64,000 nt of DNA from Piliocolobus tephrosceles. Its lineage: Eukaryota; Chordata; Mammalia; Primates; Cercopithecidae. The stretch is from positions 12,484,983-12,548,982 of the forward strand of contig NC_045436.1 in the NCBI RefSeq assembly GCF_002776525.5, in the 5' to 3' direction. Of this stretch, positions 1 through 12,371 are shown one piece after another. The translations under genes and the position numbers were made by a program. Each line of letters starts with the position of its first letter. Positions within the stretch are counted from its first letter, which is position 1. The notes under the pieces are model-generated. The model was given only the letters and a program-made list of their open reading frames with translations, searched no databases and was not told the DNA's origin.

Positions 1-100
1 ATCATGCCACATCTGGACAATTTATTTACTCAGCAATTCATATTAAAAGGCCAAGTGGCCAAACAGGTCATAAAATAGTCACTTGAATTTAGTCTCAAAG

Positions 101-570
101 TGTTGCAGGACTTTTCCTTAGTTCAGCTAAAGACAGGGTCCTTGCCACACGGTCATGGAAATTTAGGTTTGCAGACAATTTGAAGGGGGAGTAAGGAAGG
201 GTTTTATTGGGTGAAAAGGGAAAAAAGCGAAAACAGGGACCCCCCGCAAAGCCAGAGTCCCTGCTGGTGAGCTTCCCATTTCCACGAGGGAAGAGAAGGG
301 GCCAGGCTCCTTTCCACTGCAAATGGCGTGAACTTCTGTGGCCTCACCGCAGTGCTCAGGCCGGATGGAGTTTTGGGAGGGAGCCGTTCCCACATGGCTG
401 TCTCAAAACCTTTAGACAACTGAAGTAATAGCCTCCAATTGGGCTGTTAATTAGACCACTGTCATGTAGTAACATATGAGCTTGAGGGCAGGTTATGCTG
501 GGGTCCAGGTACTTCTGGGGTTGGGAACCTGGAATGGTAAGTTCCCTAACCTACTTGACCATATCTGACA
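101..570 (-). mobile_element. Old ERV1-like solo LTR (subfamily not assigned)
   Basis: Read on the minus strand, the segment starts TGTCAGATATGG and ends GTCCTGCAACA, giving the TG...CA ends of an LTR. A polyadenylation signal AATAAA lies near 202-208 after a C-rich stretch, as in class I endogenous retrovirus LTRs. The flanking bases (aaag left, aaaa right) are at best a weak 4-bp target duplication. No retroviral internal region follows, so it is probably a solo LTR. The family name is uncertain, and the 30 to 40 bp at each end are the least secure. Confidence 0.55.
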
Positions 571-1279
571 AAAAAATCTCCGATTATATTAATTGATATC
601 AAAAATGTTCTTTAATGTCTTTTGTCTACATCTCCAGTGACTCTAAACTTGGGCAGAGAAGACAGATGTGCAATATACTGGGGTCCTTACGACCCATGCA
701 TTAGTCCAAGCTCAGTCATCCCTGAAAGGCCTGGACATTTCCTTTTTCAGGCCCATGGTAAGGGGCTCTGTGTCCTTTGCAGGGAGACCAGAGAAAAGAT
801 TTGGCAATATCAAAAAGTCTTTCCGTAGGCATCTGTTTTACTCTGTATTTGAGGGACTTTTGGTCTTGAGAAGTAGTTTATGTCTAAGAATTAGAGGAGG
901 GGGTCTTTTACTCTTTTATGATGGGAAAATCAGACTTCTGCTTACAACATTAGAGTCTTTAAATTCAGATCTAATAGGACTCTAGTAGTCTGCCTAACTA
1001 TTTCCGTCCAAGAGACACCATGGTTAATTAGTAACTACCAAACATTCCTATGGGAAAAATTATTCTGATGATCTTTCTGTCTCTGCTGCCTATTTCTGTA
1101 ATCGTGAGCATCCTGTTTCTAGCAGTTAAGCACTGCCATTTAGTCTTCTCCACTCTGGGACCCAGCTGTCTTCAATGAAGTCAGTAAGCCTATGTCAAGG
1201 GCAGCCTTTTCCACCTTCCTTGCTGACCTACTCAGGATACCCAGTACAGTACCTTTCAAGATGTTGTATGTATATTTTT
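571..1279. other. No recognised gene or repeat
   Basis: About 700 bp of moderately AT-rich sequence between the first LTR and an L1M fragment. The longest open frames are about 100 codons and have no domain-like pattern. It could be degraded retroviral or LTR sequence continuing from the element on its left, but no motif supports that. Confidence 0.4.
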
Positions 1280-2335
1280 ATTAATACATATTTTTAAATT
1301 TATTTGAAAATAATTTCAAACTTATACCAAAGTTGCAAAAATAGGCATATACAAAGAACAATGGTAGAGCCTTTACCCAGATTCACTTCTTAACATGTTG
1401 CTCCATTTGCTTTATCATAGAGACTCTGTCTCTGCCTCAGCATCTGAGAATAAGTTGCATACCTCCTGGTCCTTTCCCACTAAGTACTTATTTCTTAAGA
1501 AAAAAATGTATCCTTGTGTAACAACTGTGTGGTTATCACCTTCAGTAAATGTAATACTAACTCAAATGTTAATCTATCATCTACATTCTATTTTACCAAG
1601 CAACCCAGTAACGTCCTTCATTGAATTTGTCTTCCAGTATAAAATGTAGTCTAGGGGTAGGTACTGCACTTAATTATGTCTTTTTAGATTCATTTAATTT
1701 GAAAGATGTCTAAAGCCTTTCTTTGCCTCCTTTATATGCAGAATACAGTCCTCTCCCACATTTTCAAAAAACAAAACAGCATGTTCTTCATTTTGACTTT
1801 GATGTTTACTCATGTTTAGATTTCGGTTACGTCTGCCCAACTGGGATACCACATAAGGGATATTGTGACTTGATGGCCTTCTCAGCATATCAAATCGAGA
1901 GTCACACAATATCCGTTTGCATCCTTATCATCTGGTCAAGGCATTTGATTTGTATACTATATAGTTACTATTTTTTACATTGCAATTAATAATCTATAGA
2001 AAAACAATTTAAGATCACACAAATATTTTGCCTCTTTAAAAAATGTATCCCCCTAGTTTTAGCATCAGTTGATGATTTCTGCCTATCTCAATCTTTACGT
2101 AATGATGACAAAAATGATGACCTTTTTCCAACTCCAGCAATCCCTCTGGGGTTTATCAGTCAGCAGTTGGCGTTCTTATAAAACAAGAGCCCCTATCTTC
2201 TTATTTCTTTACTTTATTTATTTATGTGTTTTGTATTCATAAGTATATATATTTTACATATGAGTATACTTAGAGATACATATTTTGGTATAAACTCACA
2301 GTTTTTCATTTTTTTCCCTAGTGGCTTATATCTTT
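1280..2335 (-). mobile_element. L1M-type LINE-1 3' UTR fragment, antisense
   Basis: The left end, read on the minus strand, finishes in the A/T-rich attatttcaaataaat type tail of old L1M elements. It is followed on the plus strand by the characteristic antisense 3' UTR run, including ccagattcac near 1379 and ctagttttagcatcag near 2054. The same family recurs in the same orientation at 44735-45810, which supports the call. Divergence is high and there is no coding capacity. Its right end runs into an antisense Alu tail. Confidence 0.75.
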
Positions 2336-2339
2336 TATT

Positions 2340-2634
2340 TTATTTTTTTCTTTCTTTGATACAAGTTGTCTCTGTCACCCACGCTGCAGTGCAGTGGTGC
2401 AATCTTAGCTTACTGCATCCTCAGAAACCTAGGTCAAGCAATCCTTCCAGCTCAACCTCCCAAATAGCTAGGACTACAAATGCAAACCCCTATGCACAGC
2501 TAATATTTTATTTTTTGTAGAGACAGGGTCTCACTGTGTTGCCCAGGCTGGCCTTGAACTCCTTGTCTCGAATGATCCTCCTGCTTGGCCTCTTCAATTG
2601 TTAGGATTACAGGCATGAGCCACTATGCCTGGCC
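2340..2634 (-). mobile_element. AluJ-like SINE, antisense
   Basis: A full dimeric Alu on the minus strand: T-rich tail at the left, both arms recognisable (ctctgtcacccacgct, then acagggtctcactgtg), and the Alu head at the right as atgcctggcc. Many substitutions and loss of CpGs fit the old AluJ class. It sits at the end of an L1M 3' UTR fragment. Confidence 0.9.
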
Positions 2635-3829
2635 CATATTTCTGTCTTTAATTATTTTTGTTTACCAATTTATTTTTAAATTGCCTAGGTAAATGGAGGG
2701 TCCTCTGAGGGGCCTCAGGATAAATCTCTATAGATGAGTAATGTAGTACATAAAATAAACTCATTCCGTTCTTATCATTCTAAGTATTAAAATTCTTTTT
2801 TCTGTATTATACTAAATAAGGTTAGGCATATCACCTTCATTTAGTGCAGAACACCATTTAGTCCACTAACCAAGTCAACATTTTATACCACAGTGAGAAG
2901 ATTCAGCTGGCACATTGAGTCTATAATCTCTGGTAGGTATACCAATATTGATACAGTTTGTCTGATCTATGTTTCTTTTTCCTTTGTCTATCCTTATTAG
3001 AACCCATTCTCACACATATCCTTCAGCTTCCAGCTAATATATATATATGTATATTAGCAAAATCATGGATCTATTTGATATGGAAACATAACTCTTTCCA
3101 TGTCAGATTTTGCTTGTTTCCCTAGGACAAGCTGGAATCTAACTCTTGTCACAGGTGTAGTGTCTGTGAGGTGCAGTTGTGGCCAGGGTCTCCGAATACA
3201 CCAGGGCTTGTTCCATCACAGAGGGGAGAAAGAACCATTTCTGTGGGTGGTCTTTAGGGATGCAGATTGGTCAGGTTCAACAGAATCCATCAAAATGTTC
3301 CCCATCGGGATTCCACTTTCTGTTGCAAAATACTCCAGCTTTGACGTAAGAGGCATGGAAAGGCTTTGTATTCAGTTTTTGTTGTGATATAGCAAATTAT
3401 GGACATCAGACTCCATGTCTGATCTCTGGCTATGTTGGTTATGTGACGGCCAGAGATCACGATAGATGTTTCCCAGCCTTCTAACCATGTGTTGGACTAA
3501 GAATTGGAAACCCAGAGCTTGTCTTTATTTTTTTTTTTTTTATTTAAAAATTGTCCAATATAATGAGAAACAGCCAGAGTTCTGTATTCTTTTTACTCTC
3601 CAGATGCTCTATCACAATGGTCATTTCATTTCAAAACCTTCCCTTCAGTAGGCACTTTATTTCAAGTGACTGAAGGGGATCCTATGAGTGGCTCTGTGTC
3701 ATGGGCTACACATTTTCCATTTTTGAATGACATTGGGATCATGGATCATCCTTGTTTCACAAAACTGGTCTTACAGTCACTCCCAAATTCCCATCTCTCA
3801 AGTACAACTACTTCTAGTCCTACTGTATC
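2635..3829. other. Non-repeat stretch, no gene recognised
   Basis: About 1.2 kb with no clear transposon. It includes a short (TA)n near 3038-3052, a T-run near 3527, and an 11-bp perfect inverted repeat at 3420-3459. An open frame at 3100-3387 (95 codons, plus strand) has no recognisable domain and is of a length expected by chance here. Confidence 0.4.
3420..3459. repeat. Perfect 11-bp inverted repeat (hairpin)
   Basis: tgatctctggc at 3420-3430 is the exact reverse complement of gccagagatca at 3449-3459, with an 18-base loop. No transposon ends were recognised around it. Whether it matters is unknown. Confidence 0.8.
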
Positions 3830-4265
3830 AGTCAGAACAAAATCTGATAGAGACACAAAAAAAGAAAAGAAAACTTCAGGCCAATACCCTTGATGAATAT
3901 TGATACAAAAATCCTCAACAAAATACTGGCAAAATGAATTTAGCAACACATCCAAAAGCTTATCCACCACAATCAAGTAGGCTTCATCCCTGGGATGCAA
4001 GGTTGGTTCAACATACAAGTCAATCGACAAACAAACAAATCAATAGATGTGATTCATTACATAAACAGAACTAAAGACAAAAACAACAAGATTATGAAGA
4101 AAAGGCCTGTGATAAAATTTAACATCCCTTCATGTTAAAAACTCTCAATAAACTAGGCATTGAAGGAACATACCTCAAAATAGTAAGAGTCATATATGAC
4201 AAACCCACAGCCAATATATACTGAATGGGCAAAAACTGGAAGCATTCCCCTTGAAATCTGGCATA

Positions 4266-5891
4266 GGACAAGGGTGCCCTCTGTCACCACTTGATTCAAC
4301 CTAGTAATGGACGTTATGGCCAGGACAATCAGGCAATTGAAAGAAATAAAGGACATTCAAATAGGAAGAGAAGAAGTCAAACTTTCCCTGTTTGTAGATG
4401 ACATGATCCTATATCTAGAAAACCCCATTGTCTCAGACCAAAGCTTCTTAAGCTAATAAGCAACTTCAGCAAAGTCTCAGGATATAAAGTCATTGTGTAA
4501 AACTTGCTAGCACTCCTACACACCAACAACAGTCAAGCCAAGAACCAACTCAGGAACCAACTCATTCACAATTGCCATGAAAAGAATAAAATACCTAGGA
4601 ATACAGCTAACTAGGGAGATGAAAGATCTCTAAAAGGGGAAGTACAAATGGCTGCTCAAAGTAATCAGAGATGATACAAACAAATGGAGAAACATTCCAT
4701 GCTCATAGACAGGAAAAATCAATATCATTAAAGTGGCCATACTACCCAAAGCAATTTATAGATTCAACGCTATTCACATTAAATTGCCATTGACATTCTT
4801 CACAGAACTAGAAAAAACTATTTCAAAATTCATATGGAATCAAAAAAGAGCCGAAATAGCCAAGGCAATCTTGAGCAAAAAGAACAAAGCTGGAGGCATT
4901 ATGCTATTTAACTTCCAACTATACTCCAGGGCCACAGTAATCAAAACAGCATGGTACTGGTACAAGAACAGACACACAGACCAGTAAAACAGAATAGAGA
5001 ACCCAAAAATAAGGCCACACACCTACAGCTATCTGTTCTTTGATAAACCTGACAAAAACAAGCAAAGGGGAATGGATTCCCTATTCATAAATGGTGGTTC
5101 GATAACTGGCTAGTCATATGTAGAAGATTGAAACTGGACCCCTTCCTTACACCATGAACAAAAATTAACTAATGATGGATTAAAGAAGTAAGTGTAAAAC
5201 CCCAAAGTATGAAAACCCTAAAAGACAACCTAGGCAATATCATTCAGGAGAGAGGCCTGGGCAAAGATTTCATGACAAAGATGCCAAAATCAATTGCAAT
5301 AAAAGCAAAAATTGACCTATGGTATCCAATTAAACTAAAGAGCTTCTGCACAGCAAAAGAAACTGTCAACAGAATAGACAGACAACCTACAGAATGGGAG
5401 AAAATTTTGCCAGCTATGCATCCAACAAAGATCTGATGTTCAGCTCTATAAGGATCTTAAAGGAACTTACAAGAAAAAAAAATCCCATTAAAAAGTGGGC
5501 AAAGGACATGAAAAGACACTTCTCAAAAGAAGACATACATGTATCCAACAATCCTATGAGAAAAAGCTTAGCATCACTGATCATTAGAGAAACGCAAATC
5601 AAAGCTGCAATGAGATATTATCTCACACCAGTCAGAACGGCTGTTATTAAAATGTCAAAAAGTAACAGATGCTGGCAAGGTTGTGGAGAAAAAGGAATGT
5701 TTACACACTGTTGGTGGGAGTGTAAGTTAGTTCAACCACTGTGGAAGACAGTGTGGAGATTCCTCAAAAACGAAAGACAGAAATACCATTTGACCCAGCA
5801 GTCCCATTACTGGGTAGATATCCAAAGGAATATAAATCGTTCTGTTACCAAGACACATGCATGGATATGTTCACTGCAGCACTATTCATAA
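4266..5891 (+). pseudogene. Decayed L1 ORF2 (reverse transcriptase and C-terminal part)
   Basis: ORF2 encodes the endonuclease/reverse transcriptase that copies L1 RNA into DNA. Here only RT and downstream parts remain. The GQGCPLSPL motif is readable at 4266-4292 and is then lost by a frameshift. The catalytic F-x-D-D box at 4391-4402 reads FVDD instead of the usual FADD. Readable pieces continue at 4733-4987 (an FNAI...FTELEK-type segment), 5209-5436, and 5394-5891, which retains WAKDMKRHFSKEDI and the Cys-rich segment around CWQGCGEKG. Stops and frameshifts separate the pieces, so no functional protein can be made. Confidence 0.9.
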
Positions 5892-6230
5892 TAGCAAAGA
5901 AAGAATAAACCTAAATGTCCATCAGTGGGGGACTGGATAAATGTGGTACATATACACCATGGAATACTATGCAGCCATAAAAAGAACAAGATCATGTCCT
6001 TTGCAGGGACATGGATGGAGCTGGAGGCCATTAATCTTAGCAAACTAATGCAGGAACAGAAAACCAAACACCGCATGTTCTCACTTGTAAGTGGGAACTA
6101 ATTTATGAGAACACGTGGACACTTAGAGGGGAACAACACAAACTGGGGCCTTTCAGAAGGTGGAGGGTGGGAAGAGGGAGAGGATCAGGAAGAATAACTA
6201 ATGAGTATTACACTTAATACCTGAGTGATG

Positions 6231-6456
6231 TTCGTGACCAGCCTGGCCAACATGGTGAAACCCTGTCTCTATTAAAAATACAAAAATTAGCTGGGCATGG
6301 TGGTGGGTGGCTGTAATCCCAGTTACTCGTGAGGCTGAGACAGGAGAATTACTTGAACCTGGGAGGTGGAGGTTGCAGTGAGCCCAGATCACGCCACTGC
6401 ACTCCAGCCTGGGTGACAGAGTAAAACTCCATCTATAAATAAATAAATAAAATAAA
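6231..6456 (+). mobile_element. 5'-truncated Alu inside the L1 3' UTR
   Basis: The sequence starts in the middle of the left arm (gtgaccagcctggcc), continues through the right arm, and ends in (aaat)n-type A-rich sequence. It is flanked by cctgagtgatg (6220-6230) and cctgggtaatg (6457-6467), an 11-bp target duplication with two differences. The L1 3' UTR resumes immediately afterwards. The truncation together with its own target duplication indicates incomplete reverse transcription rather than later deletion. Confidence 0.9.
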
Positions 6457-6559
6457 CCTGGGTAATGAAATAATCTGTTCAAAAAACCCCCAGGACACAC
6501 ATTTACCTATGTAACAAACCTGTACATGTACCCCTGAACTTAAAATAGAAGTATAAAAA

Positions 6560-6858
6560 GGCATGGTGCAGTGGCTCATGCCTGTAATTTCAGCACTTTG
6601 GGAGGCTGAGGCGGGTGGATCATCTGAGGTCAGGAGTTTGAGACTGGCCTGGCCAACATGGTGAAACCCTGTCTCTACTAAATACACAAAAATTAGCTGG
6701 GCATGGTGGCACGTGCCTGTAATCCCAGCTACTGGGGGTGCTGAGGTAGGAGGATTGCTTGAACCTGGGAGATGGAGGTTGCAGTGAGCTGAGATTGTGC
6801 CACTGCACTCCAGCCTGGGCGACAGAGTGAGGCTCCATCTCAAAAAAAAAAAAAAAAA
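6560..6858 (+). mobile_element. AluS-like SINE
   Basis: A full-length dimeric Alu with the head ggcatggtgcagtgg, left and right arms, and a pure A-tail of about 17 bases. It begins at the tail of the upstream L1, suggesting insertion into that A-rich end. Divergence is moderate, consistent with AluS. Confidence 0.93.
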
Positions 6859-6859
6859 G

Positions 6860-9655
6860 AAATTACAAAAAAAGGATATTTAAAAAAGAGAAAATACACA
6901 GAAAATTGTAGGCTTCCATTAAGGAATACTGGAAGGATAGATGGTAGTTGCGCCACCAGAAATGACTTCTTCAATCAAGATCCACAGGAGACCTGCTCTG
7001 CTGAGACAGCTGCTGGGCTTGAGAGCGCCTATGACGCAGGATGAGGAATTCAAGGGTGATGCCACTGCTGCCTCTGATAGAACTTCCTGTAAAAACAAAA
7101 GAAGCAAAGAAAAAGACATTCAGTGATTGAAGCAGAAAATCTTCAAATTTCCATGTTCTTTGTAGAAAAACATCAAAAAAAGACAAGAAAATGGTTTTGG
7201 CTTCACTTTCACTTTCCACACCTCACTCAAATGCATTTAATCTGAGGAATCTGATTTGTATCAAGGACCCTAGTGCAATAGCTAAACGTTGTTTAGTTTC
7301 CCCAGATCTCAGTTAGAGGTAGGGTGGAATCTAGGTTGAACAAACTAGTCAACAATATTTAACAGAGCCCAACGGTAAGAACTGCCACATTTAGATCAGG
7401 AACAAGCAAACCCATGGACAGATCTGTTGTTAATGAGAGTTATAAGCAGTAAATATTTGGCTTAATTCTCATAGTGTGTATTTATAAATCATACCTCATA
7501 AAACTCATAAATTAGATGATTCTGATTCCCCCAGAATGAAGTTTATGATACTTATTGTCCCCTTTTTTAATATTCTTAAATCATGAAAATAAGTGGCAGC
7601 CAGTTCATGTCCAAAGTGATTTTGATATTGAGTTGTACACATTATGGTAATGCATTTTTCTGTTCTAATAAAGCCTTATTATATTATCATCAATTAATCA
7701 ATAATTGTATATGACTCATTAATAAATTTGTATTTTAGACATAGCAAGACCTAGCTGATTTTTTTAACAGTATGGTGTGGAAGACCCAGTTCACCCCGAG
7801 TAAGAAAGCATCATTTCTTCTCTTTGAGAAAACTGGGCCAAACGGAGGATGCTGGTCACGTGATCTACTGATGCCTGCTAAGCAACAGCATGGCTGATTT
7901 GACAGATCTGTTAATATAGATTCTGGTGGAAGCATATCTCCTTCCCTTTTTTGTATTTTGTTGTTTTTATCAGTAACTGTATTTTTACTGAAGTAGAAGT
8001 TCATAAGGAAAAAAATGAAAAATATCACTGTAAGCTAATTGGCTTTGAAGCTTTGGGGGATTCATTTTATTATGGAAGATCAACTGGAAGATAAATGCAC
8101 ATACCCAGCATGAAAAATATCGACCCCACAGAAACCACAGGAGAAAGCTCAATTGGCTGGCAATGCTATCTGATTCAAAGGTATATATACATAAACTAAC
8201 TTTAATTGTGTTTGTTTTATTTATGCTTGTTTATCTCTTCCAAGCAAGGACTTACTCATTACTTGAAAAAGAAGTCAATAAAAGGGGAAAAGGCTTAGAT
8301 AAGAGAAGAAGCTGTTTTTAAAAAATACCTTTCTGATATCTTATTTAGAGGTTTTCATTGTGTGGTAAATTATTTTGTTAAATTTTACATTTTAACTTAT
8401 GCTTGCAAGTTTTTTATTATTTAATACATTAGCTCCTTTAATTCTTGCCTAAAAATATTTATTCCTCAAGTATTAATGAGAGAAGAATCTCTTCCATCTA
8501 GGTAATAAGGAAAATAAAGTGGCTACATATTAGAGTCGAGTTTTCAACTATTGTCTGGCCTTTTGTGTAAGAATTAGTTGGCACTTAAAAACACCTTTTC
8601 AAGGTGAAGCCCTCTAACTGCTTTTGTGAGCATGTGTGGGGTCATGAATATCAGTGACTTCACAGGGAAAATACGTCTTCACATCTGATGAGTATCTAGA
8701 AGATTTGCTCCATTCCCAAATCTCTCTGAACAATATACATTAATCTTCAGAAGTGATATGATAACCTTAATAGAATATGGGGCAATGTTTTAAACATTAT
8801 TTCACATATTGTCTGATTTATTGAAAATGGGTACTTCCAATGATATCACAGAACTAACAACCATCTGACCCCAGCTACATATACAGAATATGACAGATAA
8901 AAAATATTGTTACAATGAACTAGAAGAGGTATCTGGTTTTTGTTGCAGTTGAATTTAGATCTAAGGAGTACATAACTATAATTTGCATTTCTGAGACAAA
9001 AGAGCTTGAGAACCAAAAGAGCTAAACATTATATTTTGCTTTTGAAATTAGCAATGGAGAAAAATGCTTCAGCAAAGTTAGTGCAATGATTTGATAAGAC
9101 TCACAAATATCCCAAAGATCTACTCATAAGCTTCTAATACGTGTAAAGAGTATAGAAGAGCAGGAGAAAGAAATCACTGGCAATCACTGATCATTGAGAG
9201 GTTCCAGTATTTCCAGCGACAGCCCTGTAATGTTCTTCCTCATTCAGATAGGATGTAGTTCATCTTTGGTTATCAATCACTAAGATTGGTCTGAGGTATC
9301 TCAGTGTTGGCAGAGCCCAAGCACAAGTTTACAGGGGGACTTATATACCCCAGACCACATAGGGAAAGCCAGGGTGTATGACAAGTTAAAGCAGGCATAA
9401 GCTATCAATCTGTGCTCTTTTCCAAACCCTATATAAACACATAACCAAGCCTTCATCTCTGTTGCTTCTATATTCTTACTTCTCTTGATTCCTAATGTTT
9501 GTGCTTCTGGATTCTGGGTTCCTTATCTGACTTCTATTCTCAAACTTATTTACACCTTTGACTCTTTTTTCTCAACCACCCTGGCTATTATAATGATTTG
9601 GTACAGAAAATAAGAAAATGAAAGATATAAAACTTTATCTACATCTTTTCTGTCT
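6860..9655. other. Non-repeat AT-rich stretch, no gene recognised
   Basis: About 2.8 kb in which I recognise no transposon. Open frames at 6941-7126 (plus) and 7735-8028 (minus) are under 100 codons and match nothing I know. A TATA-like ctatataaac lies near 9429, without other promoter signals. The region may hold degraded ancient repeats below visual detection. Confidence 0.4.
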
Positions 9656-9656
9656 G

Positions 9657-9988
9657 TGTTTTAGTCCATTTGTGCTGCTATAACAAAATACCTGAGATTG
9701 GGTAATTTGGCTCCTGATTCTGGAGACTGGAAGTCCAAGATTGAGGGACTGGCTTCTGGCAAGGACCTTCTTGCTGTGTCATGTCATGGCAGATGGCAGA
9801 AAGGCAAGAGAGGGCAAGAAAGCAAAAGGGGGCCATATTCTTTCTTTTATAAAGGCACCGATTCTACCTGTGAGAGTGGATGCCTCGTGGCCTAATCACT
9901 TCTTGAAGGTCGTGCCTCTTAAAACTCTTGGAATAGCAATTGAATTTTAACATGAGTTTTGGAGGGGACAAACATTGAAACCATAGCA
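9657..9988 (-). mobile_element. MaLR LTR (MST/MLT1-like), antisense
   Basis: The left end, ttttagtccatttgtg followed by ctgctataacaaaata and gagattgggtaattt, is the reverse complement of a MaLR LTR end. The right end, ttgaaaccatagca, corresponds to the reverse complement of a tgctatggtt-type LTR start. The length (about 330 bp) and TG...CA-type ends fit a solo LTR. The open frames at 9698-9950 lie inside it and are not genes. Confidence 0.8.
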
Positions 9989-10652
9989 ACCTGCAAGATG
10001 TTTATGTTATATTTGGTGGCTCGTTTGGAAGTTAAAGTTCATCGGATGGAGATTTGGGAGTCAGGAATTTAAATGAGTTCCTTGGGAAGGGGACAAGAGA
10101 ATAATTGCTTTAAATGTCATATAGATGTGGAGTATTCACTTTAAATTCATTAATTATATATGGAAACCAGGTTAAGGGTTAGTGACATTCACTGTAAAGA
10201 TTCAATTTGCATTTATATTTTCATATTCACAACTTTTGGAGAAAGCATGAAAGATCTTAGGGTAATATTAGATCTCTTAGACTTAAATGTAGACAGCCTG
10301 TGCAGACATTTGCCACATAATATGTGCAAATACATTTTACTATAATGCCATTGTGTTTGTCTGGATTAGAACAGGATTTTCCTGTTACTCTAGTGGCCCT
10401 CACACTCTGCTGCTGTAGTGTGGGTGACTGATTCCCCCCAGCTTGCCTTCCTTACAAAGACTGATTTGATTGAATCTCTTGTCCTAGGCTTCCTTTTTGA
10501 AGTTGCCAGAATGAACCTCATTGGCTTTTTCAGCATGTTTTATGTCCTGATGAAGTTCAATATCTCTCAAGGATATTCTATGGAATATCCTTGGATATTT
10601 ATTCTGTAATAAAGACTTTATCAGTGTAATCAGGACACATATAACAAATGTT

Positions 10653-10951
10653 GGCCAGGGACTGTGGCTTACATCTGTAATCCCAGAACTTTGGGACGCC
10701 AGGATAGGAGGATCACTTGAGGCCAGGAGCTTAAGCATGGATAGCAGAGTGAGACCTTGTCTCTGAAAAAAATTTAAAAATTAGCTGCATACGGCAGCAT
10801 GCACCCGTAGTCCCAGATACTCAGGAGGCTGAGGTGGGAGGATTGCTTGAGCTCAGGGTTTAAGGCTGCAGTGAGCTACAATTGCACCACTGCACTCCAG
10901 CCTAGGCTACAGAGCAAGAGATCCTGTTTCCAATAAATAAATAAATAAATA
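10653..10951 (+). mobile_element. AluJ-like SINE
   Basis: A dimeric Alu in sense orientation, head ggccagggactgtggc, right arm starting near 10850, ending in an (aaat)n tail. It is highly diverged with almost no CpGs, fitting AluJ. Confidence 0.92.
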
Positions 10952-10974
10952 ATAAACAAATAATAATAAAATTA

Positions 10975-11172
10975 ACGTTTATTAGGTACTTACCTTGTGC
11001 CAAGTTCTGTACGAAACAATGTACATGTATTGACTCATATAATCCTGAATAATTTTATGAGGCAAAAACTGTTATAATTCCCATTTTATAGATGTGGAAA
11101 CTGAAACACAGGAAGGTTTAGTAATTTGCCCAAGTGCACACAGTAGGAAAAAGCTGAACTGGTATTTCAATA
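10975..11172 (-). mobile_element. MIR SINE, antisense
   Basis: The reverse-complement MIR pattern is clear: ttattaggtacttacc, then cccattttatagatg, then aaactgaaacacagg, then aatttgcccaagt. MIRs are ancient tRNA-derived SINEs spread by L2 machinery. The copy covers much of the element. Confidence 0.85.
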
Positions 11173-11179
11173 GATATAT

Positions 11180-12370
11180 TAGTGAGAAAAGTCCCAGAGT
11201 TAACATAAAGTGAATCACAACAAAGCGAGAAAAGCTATAATAATAATTATCAAAAAGCTTCTTTTTTAAACCGTTGTTTTTCATACTTGTCCACAGACTG
11301 TGCATTTTGAGTAACACTCATTACTATAGTGTACACCTTGGGAATGCTTCATTAATTTAGTTAGATTCTCGTTCTGAAGTTCCAGCGTCCTTTAGGAGCC
11401 TTGAGTAAACAGGTCTGAAGTTTTCCAGGGAGGAGTTTCAAGATAATCCATCACATTTACTTTAGAAATCCACAAAGAGATGGGAATAGGCTAAAGGTTT
11501 CTCATTTAATTCCCGCTGTTACTGAGGGCGTGTTCTGCAAAGGTAGGAATTTTTGTGTGATAGTTAGAATCATGCCTAGAACACAGTGGGTGCTCAAAAG
11601 ATATCAGATAAATAAGTGCATTAAATAGCCATCATGGATCATAACCTGATTATATACCAGATTTGCTCTGAACCCAGAAGTTTAGAAGAGAATGGCGACG
11701 GAGAAGGGAAACGGATTTCAAAGGTCTGTCCTCTGCATTCCCCATCCCACTTGTTCTCACTGCTATTCTTACTCCACACCTCTCAAGAAAATTAAGATTC
11801 TTGTCCCAGTGGATTGGAAATGTTTGGTATCTAGTTTCCTATAAGGACAAGGAAAATATTTTCATTCATGAATTCAGTTAACGATACTTTTCGAAGGCTA
11901 CTATGTGGTAGCCATTGGACATTTGGTAATGAACAAAATACTGTATAAGTAAGCACTTGCATAATAATTACTATGGACCTTTTATAAGTGATGCGTGTAT
12001 ATTTATTTATATTCTCATATACATATTATATATACATAGTATGTGAAAACATATGTGATAGGCACCATGACGTGCTTCACAGTATCATTGATAAAAGTTA
12101 CTAAAGGTATTTTTTCCAAAGCTATACACTATGTGTATATACGTCATCTATAAAAATGTATATATATAAACAATATGTATGTATACTCATTGAACCATCA
12201 TCACACTTTACATATGAGAAAAATAGGGCCACAAAGTTAGCAGAGGGCCATTATGAGCCTAATTAGCCATTGTTTACAAGCCAAGTTTTCACAGTAAGCT
12301 ATGGTCCCAACTTCAACTTTAGTGGAAGTGAGAGACATCTACTCACACCATTGCCTACCAAACCCCACAA
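11180..12370. other. No gene; TA-rich short repeats near 12.0-12.2 kb
   Basis: About 1.2 kb without a recognised transposon. It includes TA-rich runs near 11998-12042 and 12150-12185. Part of 12066-12135 resembles a later segment at 13090-13150, so an old undetected repeat may be present. Confidence 0.4.
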
Positions 12371-12371
12371 A

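Larger units (their letters stand above)
3830..6558 (+). mobile_element. 5'-truncated L1 (L1P/L1MA-like), with an Alu in its 3' UTR
   Basis: Sense-strand LINE-1. It begins inside the ORF2 reverse transcriptase region, near the conserved run encoding the fingers, continues through the ORF2 C-terminal half, and ends in the typical 3' UTR (aataactaatgag near 6194; ctgaacttaaaatag near 6535). ORF1 and the endonuclease domain are absent. An Alu at 6231-6456 interrupts the 3' UTR. The element is dead because of many stops and frameshifts. The right end is followed directly by another Alu at 6560, so no target duplication can be defined. Confidence 0.93.

Noticed and set aside
9429..9440. TATA-like ctatataaac as a promoter
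   Set aside because: It stands alone in AT-rich DNA with no CpG enrichment, no open frame and no LTR structure around it.
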